Shown here in pieces: positions 31,380 through 39,560 of a stretch of DNA of 64,000 nt. The DNA comes from Herpetosiphonaceae bacterium. GTDB taxonomy: Bacteria > Chloroflexota > Chloroflexia > Chloroflexales > Herpetosiphonaceae. The DNA lies in the NCBI GenBank assembly GCA_013538855.1, contig JABXJS010000133.1, positions 1 to 64,000 on the forward strand. The letters are read 5' to 3'. The stretch's first letter is position 1, and each line of letters opens with the position of its first letter. Below the pieces are notes generated by a model. It was not told the origin of the DNA and did not search any database. It saw only the letters and a list, made by a program, of their open reading frames with translations. The position numbers and the translations under genes were made by a program.

Positions 31380-32468
31380 GTGCTTCGACCGCTCTACGTT
31401 TCGCCGCTCGGGAAGGGCGGCGTTGATATTGGGATTCAGAACATCACCCGTGCGCTCAAGCAGGCAGGCCACGCGCCAACGCTGCGCCGCCTGCCCCACG
31501 CCTTTAACTTTGCGCCGTTTGCCGCCCGCGCCGCGCTTGGCTCCGGCTGGTGGCAGGGCTTCGATCTGATTCAGGCGCGCTCGCGCTGTGCCTTTGCCCT
31601 GCGCGCACCGGGCCGCCCGCTGGTCACAACGGTGCACCACATTGTGACCGACCCGCTGCTACAGCCCTATAGCTCGCGCAAGCAGCGCTTGTTCTATCGC
31701 TTTGTCGAGCGCGTCTACGATGGCCTATCCGTGCGCTCTGCCGACGAGGTGGTGTGCGTGAGCCGCTATACGCAGGAGCAGACGCGCCGCACCTACGGCC
31801 CGCGCCCCACCACTGTGGTCTACGATGGCATCGACACGGCGACATTCACGCCTGCGCCAGATGGTGCGCGGCTCGACCTGCTGCCGCCGCATCCGGCTCC
31901 GCTGCGCCTGCTGTTTGTTGGCAACCGCACCCGCCGCAAAGGCTTCGACCTGTTGCCGCAGATTCTCGACCGTCTTAGCGCCGACGTTGTGCTGTACTAC
32001 ACGGCCTCCTTTCAGTCGGTCGAGGCTGCGCCGCCGCATCCGCAGATGGTGCCCATTGGCACGCCCGACCGCGATGGCCTGATCGCGGCCTACCGCTCGT
32101 GCGATGTGCTGCTGTTTCCTGCGCGGGTGGAGGGCTTTGGCATCGTGGCCGCCGAGGCCGGGGCGTGTGGCCGTCCGGTGATCACAACGAATGCGAGCGC
32201 GCTGCCCGAGGTTGTCGAGGATGGACAAACCGGCCTGCTCTGCCCGCTCGATGATGTGGATGCCTTCGCCGCCGCCATCGACAAGCTCGCCGCCGACCCA
32301 GGTCTGCGCGAGCAGATGGGCGCGGCGGCGCGGCGACGGGTTGCGGCGAATTTTGGCTATGATCAGCTGGCAGCGGGGCTGCTGGCGGTGTATCGGCGTG
32401 CGCTGTGGGGCGCTAAGCCGTCTGCTGCTGACGCATCTGACGGCGCATACGTAGATCGTAGCTCGTGA
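31380..32468 (+). CDS. Glycosyltransferase family 4 (GT-B fold)
   Basis: 362 residues. The N-terminal acceptor domain has the GGVDIGIQNITRAL glycine-rich loop. The C-terminal domain has RLLFVGNRTRRKGFDLLPQIL and the E-x7-E motif EGFGIVAAEAGACGRPVI. It transfers a sugar from a nucleotide donor, probably onto a lipid or exopolysaccharide. The start is GTG at 31380 after GAGGAG. It is probably co-transcribed with the kinase. Its 3' end overlaps the convergent membrane-protein gene by 56 bp. Confidence 0.9.
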   Translation: MLRPLYVSPLGKGGVDIGIQNITRALKQAGHAPTLRRLPHAFNFAPFAARAALGSGWWQGFDLIQARSRCAFALRAPGRPLVTTVHHIVTDPLLQPYSSRKQRLFYRFVERVYDGLSVRSADEVVCVSRYTQEQTRRTYGPRPTTVVYDGIDTATFTPAPDGARLDLLPPHPAPLRLLFVGNRTRRKGFDLLPQILDRLSADVVLYYTASFQSVEAAPPHPQMVPIGTPDRDGLIAAYRSCDVLLFPARVEGFGIVAAEAGACGRPVITTNASALPEVVEDGQTGLLCPLDDVDAFAAAIDKLAADPGLREQMGAAARRRVAANFGYDQLAAGLLAVYRRALWGAKPSAADASDGAYVDRSS

Positions 32469-32913
32469 GGAAGGTGTCGCTTACCTCGGGCTTAATCAAG
32501 TACCAGACGCTGAAGATCGCCAGTGGCAGCGCGATAATATTGGCTGCGCCGCCGTTGAACAGCGCTTGCAGCACCACGAGGATGATCGCCAGCCAGCTAT
32601 AGCTCAGTTTGAGCACGCGCCCCCACTCGCGCTGCATCCACAGGCCCACGCTGGTGATACTATTGACGGAGCCTTCGAGGAGCGCAACCACGGCCCAGAA
32701 GCGCATGGCGGCCACGGAGGGCTGTAGCAGAGTGGCGATTGAGGCTTCTAGTGTATCGAGATCAGCGCTGCTGGCGCTGCTTAGCTCGCGGGCGACATCA
32801 AAACTTTTTTGAAAACCAATTAGGCCGAGGCCAAGCATCAGTAAGCCGCCGATGATCGACAGGATGGCTAAGGCTGACACTCCAGTCGGACGGGGTTCCG
32901 TATTTGGCTGCAT
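32413..32913 (-). CDS. Four-helix membrane protein, paralogue 1
   Basis: 166 residues, function unknown. MQPNTEPRPTGVSALAILSIIGG start, then four hydrophobic segments (about 12-35, 65-90, 100-122, 125-145) and a positively charged tail SYDLRMRRQMRQQ. The sequence PEVSDTFLTSYDLRMRRQ is shared with the next upstream gene. The pattern (GxWxMQRxWGRxLKLxY in the middle) is common in small bacterial membrane proteins of unknown role. Confidence 0.75.
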   Translation of the reverse strand: MQPNTEPRPTGVSALAILSIIGGLLMLGLGLIGFQKSFDVARELSSASSADLDTLEASIATLLQPSVAAMRFWAVVALLEGSVNSITSVGLWMQREWGRVLKLSYSWLAIILVVLQALFNGGAANIIALPLAIFSVWYLIKPEVSDTFLTSYDLRMRRQMRQQQTA

Positions 32914-33074
32914 TGTTCTCTCTCACTTTCGTTGGATAGGTAGGATTTGCTGTTTGTACGCTGCTGCGCACAGCACGGTTGCTGGCTGGGTCTAGCCGCA
33001 CGCGCGCTGGCCGCCTGCTGTGCGCGCCAAGTTTAATATGACATAATGATCTAGCGGTGGGCTGCTGGAGCTAG

Positions 33075-33587
33075 CTAGGGCCGCTGCGGGGGCTTCTGTT
33101 GGCGCAGCTGGCGGCGCATGCGCAGATCGTAGCTGGTGAGAAAAGTGTCGCTTACATCGGGGTTGAGCAGGTAGCGAATGCTCCAGAGCGCCAGCGACAG
33201 CGACATGGCCAGCGCCGGTGAGCCGTTGCGCGTGAGCAGGCCGATAATCCCACCTGCCAGGGCGATCCAGCTATAGGTCAGCTTGATGACCCGCGCCCAA
33301 TCGCGCTGCATCCACAGCCCGATGCCAGTCACAATGTTGATGCCGCCCTCGCTGATCGCGACCAGCGCCCAAAACTTGAGGGCGAAGACCGATGGGAGCT
33401 GCGGCTGGGCGAGGGCCAGCACAGCGTCGTCAAGATCGCGGCTCTGGGCCGCGCTGATCTGTGCCGTGAGATCGGCAACGTGCTGAAAGCCGAGCACGCC
33501 TAATCCGATCAGGAGTGCGCCAGCGATGACCGATGCGATGGCAAGCGCTGAAACGCCGATGGGCCGTGGCTCTGTCTGTCGTTGCAT
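33075..33587 (-). CDS. Four-helix membrane protein, paralogue 2
   Basis: 170 residues, paralogous to 32413-32913 along its full length (MQRQTEPRPIGVSALAIASVI; GIGLWMQRDWARVIKLTYSW; PDVSDTFLTSYDLRMRRQ). The two genes lie in tandem, 161 bp apart, so they probably arose by duplication. Nothing in the sequence gives a function. The start codon follows CGAGAGAACA. Confidence 0.75.
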   Translation of the reverse strand: MQRQTEPRPIGVSALAIASVIAGALLIGLGVLGFQHVADLTAQISAAQSRDLDDAVLALAQPQLPSVFALKFWALVAISEGGINIVTGIGLWMQRDWARVIKLTYSWIALAGGIIGLLTRNGSPALAMSLSLALWSIRYLLNPDVSDTFLTSYDLRMRRQLRQQKPPQRP

Positions 33588-33687
33588 TGTTCTCTCGCTT
33601 CGAGTTGAATTGTCAGCGTTTTGTTACGTGCGCACCGCTTGGTGCAGCGTTTGTGTTCTATTCTAAAAAGAATGTGCGAGGTTTTCA

Positions 33688-33900
33688 ATGACCTACGAGA
33701 TTGTTGTTCGCCCAGAGGCCGATGGAACGTATCGTGCGATCTGTCCGCAGATCGTCGGCGTACAGGGGCGCGGCGAGTCCGCTGGCCAGGCGCTTGATGC
33801 AGCGGTTGTCGCGCTCAACACAGCTTTAGCGCGGCAGCGCTTGCCGCAGCCTCAGCTCAGCGAGCTACGTGCGCGCTTAAGCGGCCCCGCACGCGTTTAG
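33688..33900 (+). CDS. HicB-like antitoxin-fold protein
   Basis: 70 residues. The HicB beta fold start is visible: YEIVVRPEADGTYRAICPQIVGVQGRGESAGQALDAAVVALNTAL. HicB proteins normally pair with a HicA toxin carrying a double-stranded RNA-binding fold, but no hicA is found beside this gene and no HTH follows the HicB core. It is therefore an orphan or part of a different function. RBS GAGG, ATG at 33688. Confidence 0.8.
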   Translation: MTYEIVVRPEADGTYRAICPQIVGVQGRGESAGQALDAAVVALNTALARQRLPQPQLSELRARLSGPARV

Positions 33901-33974
33901 GACCGCAGGCAGAGGCCATGCGCCACGCCGCTGCTGTCGTTCACCAAGAATGCAAGTGTGATTAGGAGATCAGG

Positions 33975-35153
33975 ATGTCCTCTGACCGATTCATGCTCGA
34001 TCTGTATACCAATCCGTATCCGTGGTATGCCGCAATGCGCGAGCAAAGCCCGGTGCTGTACGATCAACAGCGCCATATATGGAATGTCTTTTGCTACGCC
34101 GATGTAAAGCGCGTGCTCTCCGACCCGGCAATTTTTTCATCGGAGTCGCCGCTGCGCAATCGCTCGGCGGGAGCGCAGAATGTGTTCGCCGTTAGCATGA
34201 TCAACTCCGATCCGCCGCTGCACCGCTCGCTGCGGGCGCTGGTGAGCCAGGCCTTTACGCCGCGGATGGTGCAAAACCTGGCACCGCGCATCGCGGCGCT
34301 GATTGCCGAGATGCTTGATGCGCTGACGGATCAACCAAGCTTTGATTGTATCGACGCCCTGGCCTACCCCCTGCCGGTGATGGTGATCGCCGAGATGCTG
34401 GGCATTCCAGTTGAAGATCGGGCGCAGTTTAAAAAATGGTCCGATGTGTTTGTCAGCGAGGTGAATCTTGGCCCGCGCGTGCCCAATCCCGAGATGCAGC
34501 AGGCCAACCGTGAGCTAGGTGCATACTTTGCCTCGATTATCGCGCAGCGCCGCAAGGAGCCGCGCAACGACCTGATCAGCGCGCTGCTGGAGGCCGAGAT
34601 CAACGGCCAGTATCTGACGCAGCAGGAGCTGCTGGGCTTCTGCGCGCTGCTGCTCGTGGCCGGCAACGAGACCACCACCAACCTGCTAGGCAATCTGATC
34701 GTTACCTTCGATGAGCATCCCGAGGTGTGGGATGCGCTGCACGCTGAGCCTGCGCTGGTTGACTCCGCGATCGAGGAGGTGCTGCGCTATCGCTCGCCGG
34801 TCAAGGCGATGTTCCGGTTTACGCGCGAGGATGTCGAGCTACAAGGCCAGCTGATCCCGTCGAACTCGATGGTGCTGGCCTGGATTGGCTCGGCCAATCG
34901 CGACGAGACGGTGTTTCCGCAGGCGCAGCAGTTTGATCCGCGCCGCGCTGGGAATCAGCATATCGCCTTTGGCTACGGCATCCACTACTGCCTCGGCGCT
35001 CCGCTGGCGCGCTTGGAGACCAAGCTGGTGCTAGAGGCGCTGCTCCAGCGCTACCACAGCGTGCGCTGCCATCCGACGCTCCCCGCCGAGCCGGTGCAGA
35101 GTCCCATCACGTTTGGGCTAAGCAAGCTGCCGGTGCAGGTGCGCCCGCTGTAG
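33975..35153 (+). CDS. Cytochrome P450
   Basis: 392 residues. The I-helix LLVAGNETTTN, the K-helix EEVLRYRSPVK (E-x-x-R), and the haem-binding FGYGIHYCLGAPLARLE with the Cys ligand near residue 345 are all present. It is a soluble class I bacterial P450 that needs ferredoxin and a reductase, which are not nearby. It resembles the CYP107-like group that hydroxylates secondary metabolites or lipids. ATG after AGGAGATCAGG. It stands alone; the HicB-like gene ends 74 bp before it. Confidence 0.93.
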   Translation: MSSDRFMLDLYTNPYPWYAAMREQSPVLYDQQRHIWNVFCYADVKRVLSDPAIFSSESPLRNRSAGAQNVFAVSMINSDPPLHRSLRALVSQAFTPRMVQNLAPRIAALIAEMLDALTDQPSFDCIDALAYPLPVMVIAEMLGIPVEDRAQFKKWSDVFVSEVNLGPRVPNPEMQQANRELGAYFASIIAQRRKEPRNDLISALLEAEINGQYLTQQELLGFCALLLVAGNETTTNLLGNLIVTFDEHPEVWDALHAEPALVDSAIEEVLRYRSPVKAMFRFTREDVELQGQLIPSNSMVLAWIGSANRDETVFPQAQQFDPRRAGNQHIAFGYGIHYCLGAPLARLETKLVLEALLQRYHSVRCHPTLPAEPVQSPITFGLSKLPVQVRPL

Positions 35154-35289
35154 CCACGTGTGATCGCGGTCAATCAATCCACGTTGCCTTGCCTGCCACT
35201 GCGGTCAGCTGTTGCACCAAGCCCCCGGCCGGGCTGGACCCGCCGCTGAGCAAAGGTGCTGTGGGCGCACGTGGCATGCTGGCCGGTGC

Positions 35290-35408
35290 GGGCGGGTTTG
35301 GGGCGCAGCCCCACGCCCCCGGCCAGGTTATACCAATTCACGGTGGATACGCGGCATGGACAGGCAGTTTGGGGCGCAGCCCCACGCCCCCGGCAGGGTT
35401 GTACCATG
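35290..35408 (-). repeat. REP-like repeats, two copies
   Basis: Both copies contain GTTTGGGGCGCAGCCCCACG followed by CCCCCGGC, at 35297-35330 and 35368-35394. They are about 72 bp apart. On the minus strand they read GGGGGCGTGGGGCTGCGCCCC and match the second half of the repeats at 100 and 26151. Confidence 0.7.
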
Positions 35409-35444
35409 CACCCGCTCGAAGGCGAATTGGTATTGGACCCGTCT

Positions 35445-35504
35445 AAAGCTATTCTGGTAGAAATGGTTTGGTTTAACCATTTCATAACCAGGATAGCTTT
35501 TTTT
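35445..35504. terminator. Long imperfect hairpin with T run
   Basis: AAAGCTATTCTGGT ... AAATGGTT pairs with AACCATTT ... ACCAGGATAGCTTT around a short loop (about 35470-35475), with a few mismatches and one bulge. TTTTTTT follows on the plus strand, and AAAG precedes, so it can terminate in the plus direction. It lies 290 bp past the P450 stop. The length of the arms (about 24 bp) could also mean a small mobile repeat. Confidence 0.55.
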
Positions 35505-35601
35505 GCATAAATTTTGCAAAAGTCGTCTAAAAGGGGGATAGAACATCACTACGGCTGATGGTAGTATATACACTACATGAGCTACTATCCCAACAAGGAG
35601 T

Positions 35602-36258
35602 ATGTATTCTGTGGAAGCAGCATTTTGGATTAATTCGTGGGACCAAGGCGGCACAGCAACAAGCTTTCATCGTCGCGATATTCATCCCTACGTCCAGAAG
35701 TATGCTACGCCGGAATTTTTGCGTGGGAAGCGCGTTTTAGTTCCACTCTGCGGTAAAACAAACGACATGATGTGGTTTCGTGAATATGCCGATCATGTGA
35801 TTGGGGTTGAGCTAGTCGAAAAGGCGATTGTCCAGTTTTTCAGCGAGCAAGCGCTGCCGTATGAGCAGGTCGAGCCTGGCCGCTACGCAGCCGACAAGCT
35901 GACGATCTTCAACCGCGATTTTTTTGCCCTTGAAGCTGCCGACGTTGGACACATTGATTTTATCTACGACCGCGCCGCACTTGTCGCGCTGCCCTTCGAG
36001 ATGCGCCAGCGCTATATCCGCAAGATCGACACCCTGCTGCCGATAGGTGGTCAGCAGCTCGTGATCACGCTGGACTATGCGCCGCGCATGGAGACACCGC
36101 CTTTCAGCATCACGCCCGCCGAGGTAGAGAGCTACTACAGCCCGCGCTACAGCGTGGAGCTTGTTGAAAATCCCCTGCTGCCGGAGCACCGCATGGTGGC
36201 AAAGTTTAATCTCGACTATCTCTACGAGCCTGGGCTGCTGCTCACGCGCCAAGCTTAA
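35602..36258 (+). CDS. TPMT-family SAM-dependent methyltransferase
   Basis: 218 residues. The thiopurine S-methyltransferase family pattern is visible: W-x-x-x-W-D start (FWINSWDQGGTATSFH), RVLVPLCGKTNDMMWF (SAM motif I of this family), HVIGVELVEKAI, and DFIYDRAALVALP. Bacterial members detoxify selenium, tellurium or thiols. The annotated ATG is only one base after AAGGAG, while an in-frame GTG at 35611 is ten bases after it; the true start may be the GTG. Confidence 0.88.
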   Translation: MYSVEAAFWINSWDQGGTATSFHRRDIHPYVQKYATPEFLRGKRVLVPLCGKTNDMMWFREYADHVIGVELVEKAIVQFFSEQALPYEQVEPGRYAADKLTIFNRDFFALEAADVGHIDFIYDRAALVALPFEMRQRYIRKIDTLLPIGGQQLVITLDYAPRMETPPFSITPAEVESYYSPRYSVELVENPLLPEHRMVAKFNLDYLYEPGLLLTRQA

Positions 36259-36277
36259 GCTATTTTGCGCTAAAACG

Positions 36278-36313
36278 AGCGCCCCCGACCAGCCACAGCT
36301 GATCGGGGGCGCT
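36278..36313 (-). terminator. Terminator of thrS
   Basis: AGCGCCCCCGA (36278-36288) and TCGGGGGCGCT (36303-36313) pair perfectly over 11 bp. On the minus strand CGTTTTAGC follows. It lies 13 bp past the thrS stop and 20 bp past the end of the convergent methyltransferase gene. Confidence 0.85.
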
Positions 36314-36325
36314 GGGTTAAGGGCG

Positions 36326-38140
36326 CTAGCGGTGGTTGTTTATATCATCTTGAAGGCGGGCCTGGAACTCGCTGACCGGCAGCGCGCCCAAATCCTCGCC
36401 GGAGCGCAGGCGCACCGCCACTGCCTCGGCCTCCTGCTCCTTATCGCCGATCACCAGCATATAGGGCACCTTCTGCTTCTGGGCCGTGCGAATCTTGGCG
36501 TTCATGCGGCTGTTGCTATCGTCGACCTCAACGCGCATACCAGCGGCCTTAAGCTGCTTGGCGACCTGCTGCGCGTACTCAACATGGCGATCCGTAATCG
36601 GGATGACCACGGCCTGCACAGGTGCCAGCCACGTTGGAAACGCGCCAGCGTGGTGCTCGATCAGCGTGCCGATGAAGCGCTCCAGCGAGCCGAATGGAGC
36701 ACGATGGATCATCACCGGGCGGTGCTTCTGGCCGTCCTCGCCCGTATACTCCAGCTCGAAGCGCTCGGGCAGGTTGTAGTCGACCTGCACCGTGCCCAGC
36801 TGCCACTCGCGGCCCAGCACGTCGCGGAAGATAAAGTCGAGCTTTGGCCCATAGAAAGCCGCCTCGCCCTCGGCGACCACGTAGGGCAGGCCAACTTTCT
36901 CGGCGGCGTTGATGATGGCGTTCTGCGAGATGTCCCAGATCGCATCATCGCCGATGTACTTCGTGTCGCCTTGATCGCGCAGGCCAACGCGGGCCTTGAA
37001 GTCGGCAAAGCCCATCGTGCGGAAGACGTAGAGGATCAGCTCGACAACCTTGATGAACTCGTCCTCCAGCTGCTCGGGCGTGACAAAGAGGTGCGCATCG
37101 TCGACCGTGAAGGAGCGCACGCGCAGCAGGCCCGTCAGCTCGCCGCTCTGCTCGTAGCGATAGACCGTGCCGAACTCGGCGTAGCGCAGCGGCAGATCGC
37201 GGTAGGAGCGCGGCTCGTTTTTATAGATCTCGATGTGGTGCGGGCAGTTCATCGGCTTGAGCAGATAGATCTCGCCCTCCGGGTTCTCGGGGTCGTCGTT
37301 CTCGACCTCTTTGACAGCGGGGAAGATGCTATCGCGGTACGTATACCAGTGACCGCTCGTCTTGTACAGGTCGATCTTGCCGAGGTGCGGCGTGACGACG
37401 GGCAGGTAGCCGTTGTCGATCTGTACCTCGCGCAGGAAGCGCTCCAGCGTGTCGCGCAGAACTGCGCCCTTAGGCAGCCACAGGGCCATGCCCGAGCCGA
37501 CGGCCTGCGAGAACATAAACAGCTCTAGCTCTTTGCCGAGGCGGCGGTGATCGCGCTTCTTGGCCTCCTCGAGCTGCCAGAGGTAGTGCTCTAGCTCGGC
37601 CTTGGAGGGCCAGGCCGTGCCATAGATGCGCTGGAGCATGGGGCGGCTCTCATCGCCGCGCCAGTAGGCCCCGGAGACGCGCAGCAGCTTGAAGCCGTCG
37701 GGCGCGATATCGGCGAGGCTCTCGACGTGCGGGCCTTTGCACAGGTCCTCGAACGTATCGTGCTTGTACGTTGAGATGACCGTGCTGGCGCTGGCGGCCT
37801 TCTCGCCGTACTCATCTTGGCCCTGGGCCAGGCCCTCGATCAGCTCCAGCTTGTAGGGCTGATCTTTGAAGAGATCGCGCGCCTCGGCGGCGGAGACCTC
37901 GCGGTAGGCGAACGTGTGCTTGCCTTTCAGGATGCGGCGCATGCGCTTCTCGATGTCTTTCAGATCATCGGGCGTCAGCGGGCGCGGCAGGTCAAAGTCA
38001 TAGTAGAAGCCGTTTTCCACCGGCGGGCCGATGGCAATTTTGGCCTCGGGAAAGATCTCAAGGACGGCTTGCGCCATCACGTGCGCCATCGAGTGGCGCA
38101 GGCGGTAGAGCGGATCGTTTTCAGGCGTTACAGGTGCCAT
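36326..38140 (-). CDS. thrS: Threonine--tRNA ligase without TGS domain
   Basis: 604 residues. It charges tRNA-Thr. The editing domain begins at once (LRHSMAHVMAQAVLEIFPEA, zinc/editing H-x-x-x-H), followed by the class II core with motif 2, KPMNCPHHIEIY (zinc-binding Cys), and the anticodon-binding domain (FPTWLAPVQAVVIPITDRH). The N-terminal TGS domain of about 60 residues found in most bacterial ThrRS is missing. The ATG lies after AAGGAGATACACA. A 54-bp tandem repeat stands directly upstream, and a Thr-type T-box lies 1.4 kb upstream on the same strand. Confidence 0.96.
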   Translation of the reverse strand: MAPVTPENDPLYRLRHSMAHVMAQAVLEIFPEAKIAIGPPVENGFYYDFDLPRPLTPDDLKDIEKRMRRILKGKHTFAYREVSAAEARDLFKDQPYKLELIEGLAQGQDEYGEKAASASTVISTYKHDTFEDLCKGPHVESLADIAPDGFKLLRVSGAYWRGDESRPMLQRIYGTAWPSKAELEHYLWQLEEAKKRDHRRLGKELELFMFSQAVGSGMALWLPKGAVLRDTLERFLREVQIDNGYLPVVTPHLGKIDLYKTSGHWYTYRDSIFPAVKEVENDDPENPEGEIYLLKPMNCPHHIEIYKNEPRSYRDLPLRYAEFGTVYRYEQSGELTGLLRVRSFTVDDAHLFVTPEQLEDEFIKVVELILYVFRTMGFADFKARVGLRDQGDTKYIGDDAIWDISQNAIINAAEKVGLPYVVAEGEAAFYGPKLDFIFRDVLGREWQLGTVQVDYNLPERFELEYTGEDGQKHRPVMIHRAPFGSLERFIGTLIEHHAGAFPTWLAPVQAVVIPITDRHVEYAQQVAKQLKAAGMRVEVDDSNSRMNAKIRTAQKQKVPYMLVIGDKEQEAEAVAVRLRSGEDLGALPVSEFQARLQDDINNHR

Positions 38141-38615
38141 TGTGTATCTCCTTAATGTAAATCATGTATTGGGGTGATCCCCAAACCCCCAGGGCTGCGC
38201 CTGGCTCGGGCGAGTGTGCCCGTTGGGGCGATCCCCAAACCCCCAGGGCTGCGCCCAGCTCGGGCGAGTGTGCCCGTTGGGGCGATCCCCAAAGCCGCCA
38301 GGGCTGCGTCCGGCTCGGGCGAGTGTGCCCGTTGGGGTGATCGCCAAAGCCCCAGGGCTGCGCCCGGCTCGGGCGAGTGTGCCCGTTGGGGTGATCCCCA
38401 AAGCCCCAGGGCTGTGTGCGACTGGCTGCCGGTTGGCTGCGTGGACATTCATCACCCGCAGCGTATTAGCCCCACCAGTGAACGATTGAGCTGGCAGCAG
38501 CGCAGATGCTTGGCTGAGCTGCTGCGCTGAACACTGACGCTGCTTTCAGCACAATCACCGTGCGCGTGTGCGGTGGTCAGCCCAGCCAGGTGCGGGCTGA
38601 TGCAGCGGTGGGCGC
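38141..38615. other. Intergenic region upstream of thrS
   Basis: It contains the 54-bp tandem repeat (38169-38413). The rest (38414-38615) has no gene that I can support. No clear promoter for thrS is visible between the repeat and its start. Confidence 0.5.
38169..38413. repeat. 54-bp tandem repeat, four and a half copies
   Basis: Copies begin (TTGGGG) at 38169, 38223, 38277, 38332 and 38386, so the spacing is 54, 54, 55 and 54. Each has TTGGGGYGATCCCCAAA, then a CCAGGGCTGCG stretch, then GGCTCGGGCGAGTGTGCCCG. GGGG/CCCC and CGGGC/GCCCG pairs within each copy can form hairpins. The copies are not separated by spacers. The AGGGCTGCG part resembles the dispersed repeats listed above. Confidence 0.92.
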
Positions 38616-38840
38616 TTACCAGCAGGGCATCAGGTGGCGCGGTGCGGACTGATCTGGCTCGTAGGGGCGGCGGAGCACGACCTTGATGCTATGGTCGCGG
38701 TGCTGCTCCTCGGCGTGCAGCTCCCAGCCCTCGGCGCGCATTTCGGCGAGCATCGCGGAGCGTGCGGCCCAGCTCCGCTCTTCGATCACCCAGGGAGCGT
38801 CGCCCTGGGCCGGGCCATAGCCGATGATGTATTCCCACAT
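38616..38840 (-). CDS. Small conserved-looking protein of unknown function
   Basis: 74 residues, MWEYIIGYGPAQGDAPW start; a beta-rich pattern with RSWAARSAMLAEMRAEGWELHAEEQ followed by a strand KVVLRRPYEP. The EGWEL motif recalls small DUF4177-like proteins (W-E-Y start, G-W-E-L in the middle). The ATG is eight bases after AAGGAGG, supporting translation. It lies between the T-box gene and thrS and is probably on the same transcript. Confidence 0.65.
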   Translation of the reverse strand: MWEYIIGYGPAQGDAPWVIEERSWAARSAMLAEMRAEGWELHAEEQHRDHSIKVVLRRPYEPDQSAPRHLMPCW

Positions 38841-38940
38841 CGTAGGTACCTCCTTGATGGTTGGCTAAGGTCTGATCGCAGTCGGTGGCAGTGTCAGATT
38901 GGTCCAGGTTGATCACCCCCTTTCGGTGCGCGGAGCGCGG

Positions 38941-39543
38941 CTACTGGCTGGCGACACCGAGGATCAGCTGGCCTTCGGCGAGGGTGACAGCGGTGACGCG
39001 CAGGTTGTTTTCGGCCAGGCGGCTGTTTAAGCTGCTCTGGAGCGACGTGGCGAGCTGATCGGCGTCGAGCACAAGCCCGAGGCTGCCCTCGATGCGCGGG
39101 CTGACCAGCACTAGGCGGCCATCGGAGGCGGCTAAGCCAGCGAAGGCGGTGCCGGAGAGGCTGTAGGCGCTGGCGCTGGCCTGCATCTCGCCAGCGAGAA
39201 AACGCACGGACGCCTGATCGAGCGGGTCGATCTCCTCTGGATGCTGCGTGATATAGTCGTTGATCTCGGCGTCGGTGATGATCAGGGTGTCGGCGTAGCC
39301 TGGTGGCACCTGGCCCTCAAGGCCGCCGAACTGCTCATCGAGACGCTGGTCGATGATCTGGTCAACCTGGGTGCCGAGCATCACGCCGGCCTGCTCGCTG
39401 ACCTGTGGCTTGATGAAGTAGAGCACGCCCAAGGCGAGCGCCAGCAGCAGAAACACCAGAATCACCAGCGTGACCAAGCATGTGAAGCCCCAGCCGCGGC
39501 GACGGCGGTCGGTGCGCTGATCATAGCGATAGTCGTAGCTCAT
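38941..39543 (-). CDS. Single-pass membrane protein of unknown function behind the T-box
   Basis: 200 residues. A Tyr/Arg-rich cytoplasmic start (MSYDYRYDQRTDRRRRGWG), one membrane helix (about 20-43), then an extracytoplasmic beta-rich domain of about 150 residues with LIITDAEINDYI and a repeated strand pattern ending LAEGQLILGVA. The layout recalls DUF2993/LmeA-like lipid-binding proteins, but this is a guess. The GAGGAG before the ATG is very close (two bases). It is the first ORF after the Thr T-box terminator. Confidence 0.7.
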   Translation of the reverse strand: MSYDYRYDQRTDRRRRGWGFTCLVTLVILVFLLLALALGVLYFIKPQVSEQAGVMLGTQVDQIIDQRLDEQFGGLEGQVPPGYADTLIITDAEINDYITQHPEEIDPLDQASVRFLAGEMQASASAYSLSGTAFAGLAASDGRLVLVSPRIEGSLGLVLDADQLATSLQSSLNSRLAENNLRVTAVTLAEGQLILGVASQ

Positions 39544-39560
39544 AGCTCCTCGGTGCTAAA

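Larger units (their letters stand above)
35154..35601. other. Repeat-containing intergenic region
   Basis: No gene is supported; the ORFs here follow the repeats. It contains two copies of the GGGGCGCAGCCCC repeat (35290-35408), a third weaker CCCCCGGCCGGG stretch near 35220, and a long imperfect hairpin with a T run (35445-35504). The promoter of the methyltransferase gene is in the last 100 bp and is not clear. Confidence 0.6.

Noticed and set aside
35174-35510. Overlapping ORFs in the intergenic region after the P450 gene
   Set aside because: They consist of the GGGGCGCAGCCCC repeats in different frames and have no RBS.
38169-38413. CRISPR array
   Set aside because: Units follow each other without unique spacers and there are no cas genes.
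38152-38530. ORFs on both strands through the 54-bp repeats, with repeated Gly/Pro-rich proteins
   Set aside because: The 55-bp step between copies three and four breaks the period, and there is no RBS. They are by-products of the repeat.
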